The notes beneath the pieces were generated by a model that was not told the origin of the DNA, ran no database searches, and saw only the letters and a program-made list of their open reading frames with translations. Below, piece by piece: positions 1-7,573 of a stretch of DNA of 42,811 nucleotides. The stretch spans positions 1-42,811 of the forward strand of contig CAKRSU010000017.1 of NCBI GenBank assembly GCA_934401755.1. Reading direction: 5' to 3'. Each line of letters opens with the position of its first letter. Position 1 is the first letter of the stretch. This DNA comes from an uncultured Oxalobacter sp. (GTDB lineage Bacteria; Pseudomonadota; Gammaproteobacteria; Burkholderiales; Burkholderiaceae_D). The position numbers and the translations under genes were made by a program.

Positions 1-75
1 GGTGTGGCTGTGGCTGCTGCTCACAAGCGTTTTGCGATTCAGCATAATGCGGCTGCCGCTGATGCGCTCAAGTGA
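1..75 (+). CDS. 3' end of an unidentified Ala-rich protein
   Basis: An open frame enters from the left edge and ends at TGA 73-75, giving the 24 C-terminal residues GVAVAAAHKRFAIQ followed by HNAAAADALK. It is rich in Ala and uses more G/C than the following genes, as highly expressed or structural proteins often do. A strong terminator follows 35 bases later, which supports a real gene end here. Too little is visible to name a family. In related bacteria proC often lies before yggT, but this tail does not look like the ProC C-terminus. Confidence 0.55.
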   Translation, partial: GVAVAAAHKRFAIQHNAAAADALK

Positions 76-109
76 TTTAAGGTTTGACTTAAATTCAATA
101 CGCTTATTT

Positions 110-153
110 AAACTTATGCCATTAAGCAGATGCTTAATGGCATAAGTTTTTTT
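110..153 (+). terminator. Strong Rho-independent terminator
   Basis: A perfect 19-bp inverted repeat (110-128 and 131-149) with a 2-base loop runs into a T tract. It ends the partial gene at the left edge. The flanking A/T ends of the stem mean it could also work on the other strand. Confidence 0.85.
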
Positions 154-232
154 AATTACAATTCCTATCTATATAAAATGATAATTGCTTATCATTGCTA
201 TATCTAACTTTTTCATTTTTAGGAGCTATTCT

Positions 233-775
233 TTGCTATACAACCTACTCATTGTCTGCCTTGAAATTATTCCAATGATTATTGGATATGCCTTTTTATT
301 ACGTTTTTGGACACAAAAACACCAAATCAGTGTGCCCATGAATATTGCTCGTTACCTGATTCAAATGACAGATTGGTTAGTTAAACCATTACGTAAAGCA
401 CTTCCAATAAAAAATAGTGGAATCTGGGCACCACTGGTTGCAAGTCTTCTCATTGCACTATTAAGAGCCGTATTAGAGGCTAGCTTTTTCAGTGCAGGAA
501 ACATTCGAATTATTTTATTTCTAACATTGATGTCCCTCTTGCAATGGATTTGTTACGGTTTTATGGCAATACTACTCATTGAAGCCATCTTTAGCTGGAT
601 TAATCCATTAACCCCCTTTGCTTTTTTCATTCGTGAGATGACAAGTCCGCTCTTATCTCCTATTCGAAAAATCATACCAACATTAGGAAGATTTGATTTT
701 TCTCCCATGATTGCATTCTTTCTACTTCAAATTGCACTCCGATTAATTTCTCAGTTACTATCGAGATTGATATGA
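233..775 (+). CDS. yggT: YggT family integral membrane protein
   Basis: A 180-residue hydrophobic protein with two similar halves. Each half carries membrane segments followed by a conserved stretch: IARYLIQMTDWLVKPLRKALP in the first and LIEAIFSWINP, then TSPLLSPIRKIIPTLGRFDFSP, in the second, the hallmark of the duplicated YGGT domain. The frame is open from TTG 185, but TTG 233 is preferred because AGGAG (221-225) sits 7 bases upstream. The last bases overlap the next gene by ATGA, so the two are translationally coupled. Members of this family are linked to cell-envelope homeostasis and osmotic stress, without a defined biochemical activity. Confidence 0.88.
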   Translation: MLYNLLIVCLEIIPMIIGYAFLLRFWTQKHQISVPMNIARYLIQMTDWLVKPLRKALPIKNSGIWAPLVASLLIALLRAVLEASFFSAGNIRIILFLTLMSLLQWICYGFMAILLIEAIFSWINPLTPFAFFIREMTSPLLSPIRKIIPTLGRFDFSPMIAFFLLQIALRLISQLLSRLI

Positions 776-1074
776 ATCCTACTTGGTTATCACAAACGAA
801 AAATGGTTTTCGAATTGCTGTCCAAGCAACACCTAATGCTAAAAAATCCGAAATCATTGATTACAGTGGAGATGCGCTAAGAATCCGATTACAAGCACAG
901 CCCATTGATGGCAAAGCAAATGAAGCCCTGATTGCATTTCTATCTAAGAAGCTCCATATCCCCAAACGCCAACTTAATATTACTCATGGTATTTCTTCTC
1001 GAAAAAAACGATTAGAAATAATCGATACTGCCTTTACATTATCATCATTGGAAGAAAAATTACGAGAACCTTAA
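772..1074 (+). CDS. yggU: DUF167 (YggU) family protein
   Basis: A 100-residue soluble protein with the family pattern: GFRIAVQATPNAKKSEI near the start, IRLQAQPIDGKANEALIAFLSKKL in the centre and the basic loop ISSRKKRLEI near the end. The length is normal for the family. The function is unknown; it is a small alpha/beta protein regularly encoded after yggT. Its start codon overlaps the yggT stop (ATGA, 772-775), and its stop overlaps the convergent ampD stop by four bases (1071-1074). Confidence 0.88.
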   Translation: MNPTWLSQTKNGFRIAVQATPNAKKSEIIDYSGDALRIRLQAQPIDGKANEALIAFLSKKLHIPKRQLNITHGISSRKKRLEIIDTAFTLSSLEEKLREP

Positions 1075-1652
1075 TGCCCTAACCAAAAATCCAGCATAAT
1101 TCCTTTTGCTTCTAATAATTTTCGATATTCTTTCCAATCAAAAAAAGGACCAGGATCTGTTTTACGATTTGGAGCAATATGTTCATGACCACTCACATAT
1201 TGCATTTCAGGATAACGCTGAACTAACGCTTGAGTTAATGCAACTAATGTCTGGTACTGCGCTGACTCAAATGGCACAAAATCAGTTCCTTCAATCTCAA
1301 CACCAATTGAAAAATCATTACAATTCTCATGCCCATTAAAGGAAGAAACGCCAGCATGCCATGCTCGTTTTTCTGTTGGAACAAACTGAATCAGATCTCC
1401 ATTTCGCCTAATCAAAAAATGAGAAGAGACCCGTAATTCACGTAACTGTTCAAAAAAAGGATGTAATTGACAATCAAGACGATTTAAAAATAAATCAATA
1501 ATATAACTTCCACCAAATTCTCCAGGCGGCAATGTAATATTATGGATCACCAATAAGCTTACAGACTGATTTTGAGGCCGCGCATTATAATTAGGAGATG
1601 GAATCTGGCAAGCTCGCTTGCACCAACCATTTTGATCAAGAACAAAATCCAT
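1071..1652 (-). CDS. ampD: 1,6-anhydro-N-acetylmuramyl-L-alanine amidase AmpD
   Basis: A cytoplasmic zinc amidase of 193 residues that cuts the lactyl-peptide bond of recycled anhydro-muropeptides. The expected ligands are visible: His37 (VIHNITLPPGEFGG), His156 (SGHEHIAPNRKTDPGP) and Asp166, with the acidic region IGVEIEGTDF around residues 117-125. Length and motif spacing match E. coli AmpD closely. The gene follows a PP0621-type gene by 23 bases and is probably co-transcribed with it. Loss of AmpD raises AmpC beta-lactamase in species with AmpR; no ampC or ampR is seen here. Confidence 0.93.
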   Translation of the reverse strand: MDFVLDQNGWCKRACQIPSPNYNARPQNQSVSLLVIHNITLPPGEFGGSYIIDLFLNRLDCQLHPFFEQLRELRVSSHFLIRRNGDLIQFVPTEKRAWHAGVSSFNGHENCNDFSIGVEIEGTDFVPFESAQYQTLVALTQALVQRYPEMQYVSGHEHIAPNRKTDPGPFFDWKEYRKLLEAKGIMLDFWLGH

Positions 1653-1675
1653 TGGAATACTCTTATACGAATCGG

Positions 1676-2020
1676 TTAAGATTGATGATTATGATCGCTT
1701 GAAAACCAGGCCATTGCATGTTCTTGCGAACAAAATAAACGCCCTGCTCTACGATAAGATTTAGAAATAGGGACAAATACCCCACACTGTTCACAACAAA
1801 CCATTTGTTCTGATTGAGTATTTGGTGATTGCCATTGATGATGTGAAGTTGTTCCTCGATTGAAAAATTGGTCAGAAAAAATAGTCTGAAAAGGATTTTT
1901 TAGGTTATTAAAATCCTTAGTATTCCTATTATTGTGGAAAATAATGACATTATCCTTCCATTTTTTAGCAATAGCCGCAATTACGACAATGACCACACCA
2001 ATCCAGAGTAATAATGTCAT
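1676..2020 (-). CDS. PP0621 family protein (membrane-anchored zinc-finger-like)
   Basis: A 114-residue protein with one N-terminal membrane segment (about residues 3-18), a polar low-complexity middle, and a C-terminal Cys motif: Cys75, Cys76, Cys79 and Cys97 with His101 (MVCCEQCGVFVPISK, LFCSQEHAMAW). This is the arrangement of the PP0621 family, often found beside ampD in beta- and gammaproteobacteria. AAGGAA lies upstream of the ATG. The Cys/His set suggests metal binding; the function is not known. Confidence 0.8.
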   Translation of the reverse strand: MTLLLWIGVVIVVIAAIAKKWKDNVIIFHNNRNTKDFNNLKNPFQTIFSDQFFNRGTTSHHQWQSPNTQSEQMVCCEQCGVFVPISKSYRRAGRLFCSQEHAMAWFSSDHNHQS

Positions 2021-2142
2021 TTCAACGATTCCTTAAATATTTAACAAACAATTTATTATTTAACATATTAGTATAGCCTGACTATGATGCATTCTAAGAG
2101 CATCATATAATGAATACTTGATATTTTTACTGACCTCAAACA

Positions 2143-2856
2143 ATGTCAACTATTACTGATTCTTTAAAAAAAATCCAACAACAAATTGTAACAACTGCCA
2201 CTCAGTGCCATCGCCAACCTTCTTCTATTTCGCTATTAGCCGTATCTAAAACAAAACCGGTTGATGCGATCATTGAAGCCGCAGATGCGGGACAATTTGC
2301 CTTTGGGGAAAATTACGAACAAGAGGGCATCACAAAAATCCAGACCATTCGTGAAATACGTCCAGATTTAAAATTGGAATGGCATTTTATTGGTCCTATA
2401 CAAAGTAATAAAACCCGTCCTATTGCCGAAAATTTCGATTGGGTACACGCAGTTGACCGTGAACGTATTGCTAAAAGACTATCAGACCAACGTCCAGCAG
2501 GCATGCCACCACTTAATATTTGTTTGCAAGTCAATATTAGCGGAGAAAACAGTAAAAGTGGCATTCAACCTAATGAAGTGCTAACTCTTGCTAAAGCAAT
2601 TAGTGCCTATCCAAATATAAAACTGCGTGGTTTAATGGCAATTCCAGAGCCAGAGACTAACCCTAAAAAGCAACACATTCCTTTTAAAGCGATGAAACAG
2701 TTATTTAATCAACTCAAAGAAAATAGCTTTGATATTGATACGCTCTCTATGGGAATGTCAGGAGACATGATCCCGGCGATTGAAGAAGGAGCAACAATTG
2801 TCCGAATTGGATCTGCTATTTTTGGGGCAAGAAATTATCATCAAAAACACGAATAG
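2143..2856 (+). CDS. yggS: YggS/PROSC family PLP homeostasis protein
   Basis: A single-domain PLP-binding TIM-barrel protein of 237 residues. The cofactor lysine is Lys36 in LLAVSKTKP, followed by FGENYEQE, WHFIGPIQSNK and the phosphate-binding C-terminal part SMGMSGDMIPAIEEGATIVR. The family (PLPBP) controls free pyridoxal phosphate and affects amino-acid and keto-acid balance; it has no known catalytic activity. No good Shine-Dalgarno precedes ATG 2143, but the N-terminus fits the family there. It is divergent from the PP0621-ampD pair with about 120 bases between. Confidence 0.93.
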   Translation: MSTITDSLKKIQQQIVTTATQCHRQPSSISLLAVSKTKPVDAIIEAADAGQFAFGENYEQEGITKIQTIREIRPDLKLEWHFIGPIQSNKTRPIAENFDWVHAVDRERIAKRLSDQRPAGMPPLNICLQVNISGENSKSGIQPNEVLTLAKAISAYPNIKLRGLMAIPEPETNPKKQHIPFKAMKQLFNQLKENSFDIDTLSMGMSGDMIPAIEEGATIVRIGSAIFGARNYHQKHE

Positions 2857-2965
2857 GACGATTAATTCTCAAAAAATGAGGGAACAAAAACTAAAATTAT
2901 CCGAATAGTCTTAAAAATCTCTCATTCTGAAATCAACCATAATAAAAATTGGAGAAACGATACTC

Positions 2966-3499
2966 ATGGGGAAACTTTTAATTGCCTATTATTCTCGACC
3001 ACGCAGTATCAATATTGATGGAAAAACAAATATCCATAAACTTGGGAATACGGAGCAAGTTGCTCAAAAACTCCAGCAATTAACAAAAGCCGATATTTAT
3101 CGCATTGATACCGCTATTTCTTATCCTGACAACGGGGATACTTTAAGCGAACAAGCTAAACTTGAAAAAGAGACAAAGCTTCGTCCTAAAATAAAAGGAA
3201 AAATCCCGAACATGAGCCATTATGACATCATTATTTTAGGCTATCCTATCTGGCATGATACGATGCCAATGGTTGTTATGTCCTTTCTAGAAAGTGCAGA
3301 TTTTACAAATAAAATCATCATCCCATTCGCAACTCATGAGATTAGTCACATGGGTAATAGTGAAAACGATCTAAAAATTGCTTGTCCTAATGCCATTATT
3401 CTGCCAGGAACTGCATTATTAGCAACAACACTTTTCAAAGCCAATGAAGCCATTGCGAGTATTGCTGAAGTTGCAATGCATCCTGATCATTATCTTTAA
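2966..3499 (+). CDS. Flavodoxin family protein
   Basis: A 177-residue protein with a flavodoxin fold. It starts with the beta-strand and phosphate-loop region LLIAYYSRP, then GNTEQVAQKL; the long insertion between these is usual in the flavodoxin_4-like branch. The central DIIILGYPIWHDTMPMVVMSFLE matches the second FMN loop. The end IPFATHEISHMGNSENDLK is also typical. It probably binds FMN and acts as a small oxidoreductase; partner and substrate cannot be read from the sequence. GGAGAA (2951-2956) lies 9 bases before the ATG. It appears to be a single-gene unit. Confidence 0.85.
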   Translation: MGKLLIAYYSRPRSINIDGKTNIHKLGNTEQVAQKLQQLTKADIYRIDTAISYPDNGDTLSEQAKLEKETKLRPKIKGKIPNMSHYDIIILGYPIWHDTMPMVVMSFLESADFTNKIIIPFATHEISHMGNSENDLKIACPNAIILPGTALLATTLFKANEAIASIAEVAMHPDHYL

Positions 3500-3543
3500 T
3501 CTTACCAATCTATAAGAATCAATAATTTTAAAAATATAAAAAT

Positions 3544-3586
3544 AATCCTTTCCCGTTAAGAAAAAACAACTTAACGGAAAAGGATT
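3544..3586 (-). terminator. Terminator after the unknown pair, possibly bidirectional
   Basis: An inverted repeat with 17-base arms (3544-3560 and 3570-3586, one mismatch) and a loop of nine A/C bases. On the minus strand it is followed by a T-rich run, so it best serves the unit ending at 3613; it may also stop transcripts of the flavodoxin gene. Confidence 0.7.
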
Positions 3587-3612
3587 CAAAGGACATCTTT
3601 AACCTTAAAATA

Positions 3613-3870
3613 TTAGTCAGCTGGACGTGGATCCTCAATAAACATTTGATAAATATATTTAAGATCAGCCGTTGGAGATGGGACTTCGGATAATGCGCGA
3701 GGATCTAAACGAACCTTATAACGTGGTTTAAGATTTTCCGCCGTTGAATCCTCTGCCCATTCAAAAACTGCATAAGGAATCTTACCTTGATAGAATAAAT
3801 CAACAACGCCCATCCCTTGCATATTTCCAAAACGGGTAACCATAACACGTACTTTTGAAATTTCCTGCAT
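3613..3870 (-). CDS. Conserved-looking protein of unknown function (85 aa)
   Basis: I do not recognise this protein. It is small, soluble and without signal peptide or membrane segment. It begins with a beta-rich stretch (KVRVMVTRFGNMQGMGVVDL), continues with YAVFEWAEDS and ends with a helix-like DLKYIYQMFIEDPRPAD. AGGAG stands before the ATG, and the gene follows the 251-residue gene by 13 bases, so the two form one unit ended by the 3544-3586 hairpin. Codon use is like the neighbours, which argues for a long-resident gene. Coding nature is well supported by the RBS, tight spacing and terminator; the function is open. Confidence 0.75.
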   Translation of the reverse strand: MQEISKVRVMVTRFGNMQGMGVVDLFYQGKIPYAVFEWAEDSTAENLKPRYKVRLDPRALSEVPSPTADLKYIYQMFIEDPRPAD

Positions 3871-3883
3871 TTATTCGCTCCTG

Positions 3884-4639
3884 TTATTCATTGATATCGC
3901 ACAGACCAGACCAGCTTAGATAAACTTTATCCCCTCGATAAATGGGCAAAGGCTTTTCTCCTTCTTTAAGAGGCGTTTTAATATCTTGCTTTTCATTTGC
4001 AAAAAGAACATAAGCAAAATTACCCGTTGCTTGTCTTGCCTTATAAGCGGCTTCAATTTCTTTAATATTATCAGGAATCTTAGGCTCATTCGGCCAACGA
4101 ACAGCCTGAACAACCACCCATTGTGTTCCTTGTTCTCCACCTAACCAGATAGAGGGTTGAAGTTCTGGATTACTATTTGATGCAAGGACTTGCTCACCTT
4201 CTTGAACCAAATGAAGACGTGCTGCCTGTACAGCAAAATCATGTAATTCCCAGTCCGTCATTTCAATCTTTTCATCGGTAACAAGATCAGGCGGATTAAT
4301 AGGAGAGCCATCTTCAGCAGAAAGCAATCCCCAGCCTTTATTAACGGGCAACCAAATACCAAAATTAAACTGCATCGGCATAACACAAGCATGCCCTTTG
4401 CAAGCTTTAGCAATTTTCATCAAATCATCTTGTGATCCTGGAGATTCAATCAACTCATCAGCATCAACGACTCGAATGAAAAAAAGTTGGTTCCCTAAAC
4501 GAAATGAAAGATGCTCCATTAAAGGCATATCCAAATTCGTCCGTATCCATGAAATCTGGCCATCACCCACTTGTCTTTGAATCCAACTGCCTGCTGCTTT
4601 CCAACATTCAATAAAATCTTCAGTTACTTCTGTTGCCAT
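3884..4639 (-). CDS. Protein of unknown function (251 aa), first gene of a pair
   Basis: I do not recognise a family. It is a soluble, acidic, Trp-rich protein without signal or membrane segment. Visible blocks are DFIECWKAAGSWIQRQ at the start, HLSFRLGNQLFFIRVVDAD around residues 43-61, KACKGHACVMPMQFNFGIW with two Cys around 78-96, and WLGGEQGTQWVVVQAVRWP near 165-183. The C-terminus reads YRGDKVYLSWSGLCDINE. AGGAAA precedes the ATG. The small downstream gene is 13 bases away and probably its functional partner. The local A/T-ending codon use is normal. Confidence 0.75.
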   Translation of the reverse strand: MATEVTEDFIECWKAAGSWIQRQVGDGQISWIRTNLDMPLMEHLSFRLGNQLFFIRVVDADELIESPGSQDDLMKIAKACKGHACVMPMQFNFGIWLPVNKGWGLLSAEDGSPINPPDLVTDEKIEMTDWELHDFAVQAARLHLVQEGEQVLASNSNPELQPSIWLGGEQGTQWVVVQAVRWPNEPKIPDNIKEIEAAYKARQATGNFAYVLFANEKQDIKTPLKEGEKPLPIYRGDKVYLSWSGLCDINE

Positions 4640-5128
4640 AAATTATTTTTCCTATTTAATAATATCGCCGACAGATATCATTACAATATTGTTCACTGTC
4701 ACATCAAATTCAGAGGAAGTAGAATTTAGTCATTCTGCTTAAAATCTTCAGCAGTCACGCCTTATTCCGAAATTCGTGACCATCTCACTGGGACTCTTCT
4801 ACTCGAAAAACAAGAGCACGCATCCAAAAAAACATTTGCTTTTCGATCCTAGAAATGCCCTATTCCTATAGACATTAAGAAAAAGAAATTTATTGCCCTT
4901 ACCAAACTGCTTTATAGCAAATATTTAACATTAAAAACATTTTCTCTAGACTTTAGGATCTTTTAGCAGACTGATATAGCATACTCTGCCACTTATAAGA
5001 GTCTAACATAGAAAAAAGCAAAAAGATGCCTTTAAAAAAATAGAATAGCCTTGCTCGCTATCTTTCATTCTTAAAAAGCCTTTTTCTTAGGCATTTCATA
5101 CCCTTAGATGAGCAATAATATTCTTCAA
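4640..5128. other. 489-base gene-less stretch
   Basis: The gap lies between the start of the unknown pair and the end of the yqjK-like gene. Stop codons are frequent in all frames and no RNA gene pattern was seen. It must contain the promoter of the 4639 gene (minus strand) near its left edge and a possible weak terminator near its right edge (5071-5092). Confidence 0.5.
5071..5092 (-). terminator. Weak terminator candidate after the yqjK-like gene
   Basis: On the minus strand a 4-bp stem (GCCT/AGGC, 5078-5092) with an A-rich loop runs into TTTTT, 36 bases after the stop of the yqjK-like gene. The position is right but the stem is short. Confidence 0.35.
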
Positions 5129-5563
5129 TTATTTGTTTCTTTTTGAAAAGAATGGGGCCAATTTCTCAACAATAAAACGACTTACGCCAGACACTGAAAA
5201 AAAAGAAGAAGATAATGTCCCCGAAGGCACAGATGACAAAGCAAAGCGAACAATCGGTATGACATAACCGATAATCTGCCGCAAAATAGCAAATATTCCT
5301 TTTTCTTCTACTTCTTTTTCTTTCTTTTTATGCCCAATAAAAAATCGCCATGGTCGAATAATCCCCATTATCAGTAATCCTGCTATAGCAAACATGGGTT
5401 TAAATCCGACTGAGCGTGCTTTTTTGAATAAATTGATCCCTTTGGTCAAAGGATTAGGCGTATGAATCAATGTCAAGATTTCAACAGCAAGCTGTTCTCT
5501 TAAAACAGCACTTTCCATCAACAATTCACGTTTCCTCTTCTCTCTCATTGTCGAATTTGCCAT
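5129..5563 (-). CDS. YqjK-like membrane-associated protein
   Basis: A 144-residue basic protein last in the DUF883-yqjE order. The N-terminus is charged (REKRKRELLMESAVLREQLAVEI), followed by a hydrophobic stretch about residues 56-75 (PMFAIAGLLIMGIIRPWRFF) and a second, less hydrophobic segment near 90-110. Position and general design fit the poorly conserved YqjK family. AAGGGAA lies before the ATG, 9 bases after yqjE. The function is unknown; the set is thought to act at the inner membrane. The family call rests mainly on context. Confidence 0.6.
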   Translation of the reverse strand: MANSTMREKRKRELLMESAVLREQLAVEILTLIHTPNPLTKGINLFKKARSVGFKPMFAIAGLLIMGIIRPWRFFIGHKKKEKEVEEKGIFAILRQIIGYVIPIVRFALSSVPSGTLSSSFFSVSGVSRFIVEKLAPFFSKRNK

Positions 5564-5572
5564 ATATTTCCC

Positions 5573-5968
5573 TTATGACTGTTTAATATTCGATGTATCT
5601 GATTGGCTTGAAGTATTTAATCGAGCAATATCACGAGCAATCTCTTTTCGAGTTAACTCAAGCAATTCAGGTTTATGACGAATACGATTTTGAACTATTA
5701 GCGCAACAATAATGCCAATGATCAAAAAGAAACAGCAACTGCCTGCAATAGCAGGAATTCGATAAGTATCCCAACAGAGCACAATAATTAAAAGCATGCC
5801 CATTAAAATACCCAAAAAGATACAAAAAGAAGCAAACAACGAAAATATAAAATACCCAAGCAAACGCTTCCATTCATCCTCAAATTCAACAGAAGCGAGC
5901 TCTGCTCGACATTTCATCATTGCAAGTAATGTACTTGCAATTTTGGCAATATGGTTAGTCAATGCCAT
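5573..5968 (-). CDS. yqjE: YqjE / phage-holin family inner membrane protein
   Basis: A 131-residue protein with an amphipathic N-terminus (IAKIASTLLAMMKCRAELASVEFEDEWKR, residues 7-35), two membrane segments (about 38-65 and 73-95) and a charged C-terminal helix (KPELLELTRKEIARDIARL). This is the YqjE/holin-X pattern. The family is not a lysis protein; it sits with ElaB/YqjD-type proteins. No clear ribosome site precedes ATG 5968. It is followed 9 bases later by the yqjK-like gene. Confidence 0.8.
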   Translation of the reverse strand: MALTNHIAKIASTLLAMMKCRAELASVEFEDEWKRLLGYFIFSLFASFCIFLGILMGMLLIIVLCWDTYRIPAIAGSCCFFLIIGIIVALIVQNRIRHKPELLELTRKEIARDIARLNTSSQSDTSNIKQS

Positions 5969-6205
5969 GTGTAATATTTACTGGATATGCCATAAAAATC
6001 GTCTTTTAGGACAAGAATCTTAAGGCATGGATTGCAAAAAATCCGGTCTATTCAAAAATACCCTATTTCATTTGTTTTAAATCTCTCATAAAGGAATAAA
6101 ACATACTTGACTTATAGAGATCTAAGATCTGAGAAATATGAATTTAACACTGTAGAAATATCAACAGCGAAAACCACACACAAAATCTCATTGAAACAGA
6201 AACCT

Positions 6206-6234
6206 GCCGAAGAGAATTGCGCTGTCTCTTCGGC
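6206..6234 (-). terminator. Terminator after the DUF883 gene, in the 303-base gap 5969-6271
   Basis: Perfect 10-bp arms (GCCGAAGAGA 6206-6215, TCTCTTCGGC 6225-6234) with a 9-base loop; on the minus strand a T-rich run follows. It lies 37 bases after the DUF883 stop. The rest of the gap shows no gene. The hairpin implies that yqjE-yqjK have their own promoter or depend on readthrough. Confidence 0.7.
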
Positions 6235-6271
6235 TTAGTAGAAATTTTCTACCTTTTAATGAAAGAAAATA

Positions 6272-6598
6272 TCAATTTTTTTTGTAAATACCACGACCGA
6301 CAAAGAAACCCAGAACGGCACCAATCCCTAAAATAATGCCTGCCGTTTTAACGGGATTTTCTTTTGCATATTCAACGGTACCTACTGCCGCTTTTTTAGC
6401 ATTATCAACGACAATATCTTGTACTTGCCCCAACATAAATTTGGCTTCAATGATAGCTTCTTCTAATTTCTGTTTTGCCGCTTGAATGGCTCCGCTTTCA
6501 CATGCACCTGTCAGAGTTTCTTCTGCATTGGTTACAATGGATTTCAAACCACCGATGATGCCATCTTTAGCTTGACCTGCATTTTCGAGAATTTCCAT
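6272..6598 (-). CDS. DUF883 (ElaB/YqjD) ribosome- and membrane-associated protein
   Basis: A 108-residue protein: a long amphipathic helical region with alternating charged and Ala residues (about 1-75), then one C-terminal membrane segment in TAGIILGIGAVLGFFVGRGIYKK, preceded by the family motif YAKENPVKTAG. ElaB, YqjD and YgaM in E. coli are C-tail-anchored and YqjD binds stationary-phase ribosomes. AAGGATT lies before the ATG. It heads the DUF883-yqjE-yqjK group but is separated from yqjE by a terminator. Confidence 0.88.
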   Translation of the reverse strand: MEILENAGQAKDGIIGGLKSIVTNAEETLTGACESGAIQAAKQKLEEAIIEAKFMLGQVQDIVVDNAKKAAVGTVEYAKENPVKTAGIILGIGAVLGFFVGRGIYKKN

Positions 6599-6700
6599 GA
6601 TTCAATCCTTCCTATCAGTGATGAAGAAACGACCTTATGTCTTTGGATACCAATAAATACAACTTCGTATTATCCATTGACCCTTTTTAATATGCTCATA

Positions 6701-7573
6701 TTAACCCAGAGCATACTCGAACACAATCCCGGCAAATAGAGAAAATCCCAACCAGTTGTTATGACGAAATGCTTTAAAACACTTTGCTCGATCACGATGA
6801 CGAATCAAATACCAATGATACAGAACACAGCCTATTGCACAAACCCATCCTATCAATGACCATATTCCTATTTTTACATACCACCCCACCCATAAGAAGA
6901 GTGCTAACGCTAATATATAACAAACGAGAATAGCAATTGTATCTAATCGACCAAAAGTAATTGCCGATGTCTGTAACCCTAATTTCAAATCATCTTCACG
7001 ATCAACCATTGCATATTCTGTATCATAAGCAATAGTCCAGAAAATATTGGCAACCAATAATACCCATGCAACCCATGGTACTGTATCTAAAACAGCTGCA
7101 TATGCCATCGGGATACCAAAACCATAGGCTATGCCCAACCATGCCTGAGGAATCGGAAAAAACCGTTTAAATAGTGGATAGATGCCAGCAATACACGCTG
7201 CTAAAACAGACAATCCTATTGTCAGACGATTCAAAAATAATACCAATAGAAAAGAAATACTAAGTAATACAACTGTTACCATTAACGCTTCCTTCGGTGT
7301 AATCAATCCTACCGCCAATACCCGTTTTTCGGTACGCTGTACATAAGCATCAATATCTCTATCCATATAATCATTAATCGCACAGCCCGCAGAGCGCATT
7401 AGAACCGTTCCTAACGTAAAAATAATGATATATCGCCAGCTTGGCACTCCCTTTGAAGCTAGCCAAAGTGCCCCCAACGTCGGCCATAATAATAAAAGTG
7501 AACCAATTGGTTTATCTAATCGGATCAATTGGCAATACCGCCCAAAATGCGACAATATACGACAATTAGACAT
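6701..7573 (-). CDS. ubiA: 4-hydroxybenzoate polyprenyltransferase UbiA
   Basis: A 290-residue polytopic enzyme that attaches the polyprenyl chain to 4-hydroxybenzoate in ubiquinone synthesis. The two Mg-diphosphate motifs are present: NDYMDRDID (67-75) and [12 protein letters not shown] (about 189-200). The N-terminal [17 protein letters not shown] is characteristic of UbiA rather than of heme O synthase. About eight or nine hydrophobic segments are visible. The start overlaps the recG stop by 8 bases, so recG and ubiA form an operon. No ubiC is seen near it. Confidence 0.93.
   Translation of the reverse strand: MSNCRILSHFGRYCQLIRLDKPIGSLLLLWPTLGALWLASKGVPSWRYIIIFTLGTVLMRSAGCAINDYMDRDIDAYVQRTEKRVLAVGLITPKEALMVTVVLLSISFLLVLFLNRLTIGLSVLAACIAGIYPLFKRFFPIPQAWLGIAYGFGIPMAYAAVLDTVPWVAWVLLVANIFWTIAYDTEYAMVDREDDLKLGLQTSAITFGRLDTIAILVCYILALALFLWVGWYVKIGIWSLIGWVCAIGCVLYHWYLIRHRDRAKCFKAFRHNNWLGFSLFAGIVFEYALG

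Noticed and set aside
1106..1339. Plus-strand frame opposite ampD
   Set aside because: It is a shadow of ampD, whose motifs are unambiguous.
5573..5968. Phage holin suggesting a prophage
   Set aside because: The family name is historical; the gene sits with DUF883 and yqjK-like genes and no phage gene is nearby.
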